Shown: positions 61,686 through 64,000 of the stretch, piece by piece | How the letters are laid out: every line of letters begins with the position of its first letter | Numbering within the stretch: the first letter of the stretch is position 1 | NCBI GenBank assembly: GCA_038148755.1 | Contig: JAYQWA010000001.1 | Location: 186,001-250,000, forward strand | Direction of reading: 5' to 3' | From: UBA5109 sp038148755 | Lineage (GTDB): Bacteria > Pseudomonadota > Gammaproteobacteria > Pseudomonadales > Pseudohongiellaceae | DNA: 64,000 nucleotides | Translations under genes and position numbers: made by a program | The notes under the pieces: model-generated | What the model was told of the DNA's origin: nothing | The model's database searches: none | The model's input: the letters and a program-made list of their open reading frames with translations, nothing else

Positions 61686-62636
61686 TTAACTCTCCAGTTT
61701 AGCTGCAATGCACTCCATCAAATCACCACCGATATCCAGATCAAAAGCTGCATTGAGCTCACGAATACAGGTTGGACTGGTCACATTAATTTCGGTCAGG
61801 TAATCACCAATGACATCCAATCCGACAAAGATTAAACCTTTTTCTTTCAGCGTAGGGCCAACCTGTTCACATATCCAACGATCACGATCAGTTAAGGGTA
61901 TGCCTTTGGAGCTGCCGCCAGCAGCCAGGTTACCTCGGGTTTCATTGGGGGCGGGAATGCGTGCCAGAGCGTAATCTACGGGTTTTCCGTCTATCATTAA
62001 AATGCGTTTATCACCCTGTGATATTTCAGGAATAAATTTTTGCGCCATAATCTGATGCTTTCCGTGCCCGGTTAGGGTTTCGATAATGACACTTAGATTT
62101 GGGTCTTCCGGTTTAATCCTGAAGATGGATGATCCGCCCATACCATCCAGTGGTTTGAAAATAACGTCCCGATGCTGAACATAAAATTCCCGTAAAAGTG
62201 CGGAGCTACTACTGACTAAAACAGGGGTACAGCATTGCGGAAACTGCGTGGCAAAAACTTTTTCATTACAGTCTCTTAAACTTTGCGGCTTGTTAACAAT
62301 TAAGACACCCTGGCGCTCTGCTGCTTCCAGGATGTAAGTGCTGTAAATATACTCATTATCAAATGGTGGATCCTTGCGCATAAGAATGACATCGAACTCA
62401 CTCAGAGCCTGACGTTTCGGATCGCTGAGGGAATACCAGTTTTTTGGATCATCAGCGACGTTGAGCACCTGGGTTTCAGCCATCGCAATACCATCATCAA
62501 GATACAGGCCGGGTTGTTCAATGTAGGAAATACTCCAGCCTTTACCTTGCGCTGCTAGCAACATAGCAAGCGTTGAATCTTTTTTTACGGAAATACCCTG
62601 AATGGGATCCATTACTACAGCTAACTTTACAGACAT
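61686..62636 (-). CDS. gshB: Glutathione synthetase
   Basis: GshB joins gamma-glutamylcysteine and glycine with ATP. The 316-residue ATP-grasp enzyme begins KLAVVMDPIQGISVKKDSTLAML (outline, near 3-25), has RKDPPFDNEYIYSTY near 87, the ATP-grasp FKPLDGMGGSSIF near 162 and the C-terminal EINVTSPTCIRELN near 281. The ATG at 62636 matches the E. coli N-terminus; in-frame starts just upstream (62642 and 62654) are alternatives. It heads the gshB-tonB-algH-ruvX operon. Confidence 0.95.
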   Translation of the reverse strand: MSVKLAVVMDPIQGISVKKDSTLAMLLAAQGKGWSISYIEQPGLYLDDGIAMAETQVLNVADDPKNWYSLSDPKRQALSEFDVILMRKDPPFDNEYIYSTYILEAAERQGVLIVNKPQSLRDCNEKVFATQFPQCCTPVLVSSSSALLREFYVQHRDVIFKPLDGMGGSSIFRIKPEDPNLSVIIETLTGHGKHQIMAQKFIPEISQGDKRILMIDGKPVDYALARIPAPNETRGNLAAGGSSKGIPLTDRDRWICEQVGPTLKEKGLIFVGLDVIGDYLTEINVTSPTCIRELNAAFDLDIGGDLMECIAAKLES

Positions 62637-63000
62637 AAGCATATCCACAATCAATGACCCTGAAATTATAGCAAAGAGCCTGTCATTACGGGTATTAAAC
62701 TATGGATTTTGATTAAGTCTGGTTTATCAGTTAAGTCGCTATTCTTAAGTGCCTGACGGGGGGACCCAAAGAGTTGATTCTTAAGGTGCTTGGACTTTAA
62801 TTATTGATTTTGAGCTGAAGGAATTAGCGGTAACCGAAACAGGCAATATAGCTCACATTTAAAATGGGTTATAAAAAATTACCAAAGTTGGAAGTAAATG
62901 ATCTTAATAATTGGCTGTTTAATGTCATTTACTAAAACTTTGGAGAGAATTCAAAAAGGCTGCTATATACATAAGAATATCGTTAACAGGGAAGTGTTCG
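62637..63000. other. Intergenic region between gshB and the PilG-like gene
   Basis: About 360 bp separate divergent genes. It should hold two promoters, but I see no clear -35/-10 pair, operator or RNA gene. Confidence 0.5.
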
Positions 63001-63432
63001 ATGGAAGTTTCGGATATCAAACAAAAAAACCATGTCGGTTTATCTAAGAAAACAAAATCAGTTTTGTTTATTGACGATAGTCCTTTAGTTCTGGAAACGG
63101 CCAAGCAGCTTTTGCGAAATTCACTTTATGAATTACAAGCTAAAACCGACTCATTTGAAGGCTTATGCGAACTGATAAGAAATAAACCATCGGCTATTTT
63201 TATTGATATAAATATGAGCAGTTTAAATGCTTATCAGTTTTGCGCTTTGTTAAAAGCCCAAAAAGGGCGGCTGGAATATCAATATATCCCGTTGGTTATC
63301 GTGCTGGAATATGCAAATAAGCTGGAACAGACGAAGGCATATGCAGCTGGAGCAAATGCAGTTTTAGTAAAACCCTTTGGCAAGAATGAACTGTTCGAAG
63401 CCATGAAATTCCCGGGGGTAAAAGCAGCTTGA
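63001..63432 (+). CDS. Degenerate PilG-like response-regulator receiver
   Basis: The 143-residue single-domain receiver stands where Pseudomonas carries pilG next to gshB. It shows FIDDSPLVLETA near residues 23-34, the phospho-acceptor Asp69 in IFIDINMSS, the PilG-like YQFCALLK near 78, and Lys124 in VLVKPFGK. The position that normally carries Ser/Thr after beta-4 is Leu or Glu (VIVLEY near 99-104), so the phosphorylation switch may not work. Sequence drift is strong outside the core. It could be a weak or inactive PilG. Confidence 0.72.
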   Translation: MEVSDIKQKNHVGLSKKTKSVLFIDDSPLVLETAKQLLRNSLYELQAKTDSFEGLCELIRNKPSAIFIDINMSSLNAYQFCALLKAQKGRLEYQYIPLVIVLEYANKLEQTKAYAAGANAVLVKPFGKNELFEAMKFPGVKAA

Positions 63433-63773
63433 GATACTTACAGGATGCTAGAAGTGCTTTGCTGCTCCACTGCAATAATCTGGCTATAATGCTTGAACAG
63501 AGCCTGGATATTTATTGCAACGCAGATGCAGACCAGGAAAAAGAAAAATCTTTCAGGGATATAAAGTTAGTCAGTTCACAGCTGGTTTTGCTTGAAACTT
63601 TCTATGCAACACAGTCTGGTAAAACACAAATAAGCCAGCTGCAAAAACTTTGTATCTTGCTGGGACATGAAAATTATCAAGGAAATAAAGAAGAGCAGCT
63701 TGCCCTATTAACCAAAATTTTTCAGTCACTTGCTCAAATCCCTGCCCCATCCACGGATAAATATACGTTTTAA
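63429..63773 (+). CDS. Uncharacterised small helical protein
   Basis: The 114-residue protein is predicted all-helical and contains no motif I recognise. It starts at a TTG that overlaps the PilG-like stop (TTGA), so the two genes appear translationally coupled. No pilH, pilI or pilJ sequence is recognisable in this position. It may be a partner of the receiver, or the remains of another gene. Confidence 0.5.
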   Translation: MRYLQDARSALLLHCNNLAIMLEQSLDIYCNADADQEKEKSFRDIKLVSSQLVLLETFYATQSGKTQISQLQKLCILLGHENYQGNKEEQLALLTKIFQSLAQIPAPSTDKYTF

Positions 63774-63837
63774 AAGCCTGCATTTGGTACAATCCTGAAG
63801 CTTTTAAAAAGTAGCGAAAGGGTTGGGAGAAAAGTTT

Positions 63838-64000
63838 TTGAGCAAGTTTGGTTATTACTGGGGAATTAGCGGTGTACTGCTTATTTTACTGTTTGCCGTT
63901 GTCAGGTTGTCAGCCCGTGTTGTTGAGATGTTGAGTTATTCCTTAAGTCTGTGGCAGTGGTTTGGCCTTATCTTATTTGCCTTGTATATGGCATATGCTG
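63838..64000 (+). CDS. Uncharacterised inner-membrane protein, N-terminal part (runs off the window)
   Basis: An open frame from a TTG at 63838, preceded by GGGAGA 7 nt upstream, encodes at least 54 residues. It begins SKFGYYWGISGVLLILLFAVV, cited in outline, with a first membrane helix near residues 8-22. A second helix follows from about residue 40 to the end of the window. The gene is cut off at 64000 and its product is not identified. Confidence 0.6.
   Translation, partial: MSKFGYYWGISGVLLILLFAVVRLSARVVEMLSYSLSLWQWFGLILFALYMAYA

Noticed and set aside
1..64000. tRNA, rRNA, CRISPR arrays, integrases or transposases
   Set aside because: None of the intergenic regions shows a cloverleaf, a rRNA segment or regular direct repeats with spacers. 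No protein resembles a recombinase or a Cas protein.

Overview
The window is a gene-dense, roughly 45-50 % GC chromosome segment of a Gram-negative gammaproteobacterium. Block after block matches the gene order of the Pseudomonas chromosome: polA / small RNA / engB / cytochrome c4 / dsbA; rppH-ptsP-lgt-thyA-folA-ilvD; and yggS-proC-yggT-metX-metW-DUF4426-rdgB-hemW beside pilT and ruvX-algH-tonB-gshB. The blocks are shuffled and interspersed with other genes, and the proteins are clearly diverged, so a marine member of Pseudomonadales in the broad sense (Cellvibrionales or Pseudohongiella-like) is more likely than Pseudomonas itself. That placement is inference from synteny and protein motifs only. 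I found no rRNA, tRNA, CRISPR array, prophage or transposase.

Layout. 1-5866 (minus): a MoxR / von Willebrand factor A operon with a caspase-fold exported protein and a TPR-metallopeptidase. 6193-10745: small soluble and membrane proteins, including two related membrane proteins and a fragment of a third, and a lipoprotein cytochrome. 10929-14757: rpoH, trmB and small stress or redox proteins. 14922-17482: a divergent znuA / znuCB zinc importer. 17479-22928: polA, a probable sigma-E-driven small RNA, engB, cytochrome c4 and dsbA. 23040-26487: a dTDP-L-rhamnose operon (rfbDBAC). 26611-31603: cytochrome c5, comM, ubiK, glnK, rsmE and a ubiquinone hydroxylase. 31644-34472: a Fur-box-preceded ferric iron transporter without an ATPase gene. 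34614-43823: gcvH, rppH-ptsP, lgt, thyA-folA, ilvD and argA. 43950-52089: a large exported EF-hand / PEP-synthase-like protein, a Tat-type amidase lipoprotein, argE, a thioesterase and a BtuFCD-like ABC importer. 52146-58645: an internally deleted fnr remnant and the hemW-to-yggS block. 58700-64000: a broken pilT, ruvX, algH, tonB, gshB, and a degenerate PilG-like receiver followed by unknown genes.

How it fits together. The content suits an aerobic respiring heterotroph with several c-type cytochromes, ubiquinone synthesis, tight Zn/Fe acquisition and a rhamnose-containing surface polysaccharide. Several loci look eroded. pilT carries both a frameshift and a four-residue deletion, pilU is missing, the PilG position holds a degenerate receiver, fnr has lost its middle, and a membrane-protein gene survives only as its C-terminus. 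DNA polymerase I is full length, but three of the four metal-binding carboxylates of its proofreading site are substituted.

The most interesting items are the sigma-E-type promoter plus three-stem small RNA between polA and engB (the position of ErsA / Spot 42), the proofreading-dead PolA, the mini-FNR, the exported EF-hand / ATP-grasp protein, and the MoxR-VWA-pseudocaspase operon.
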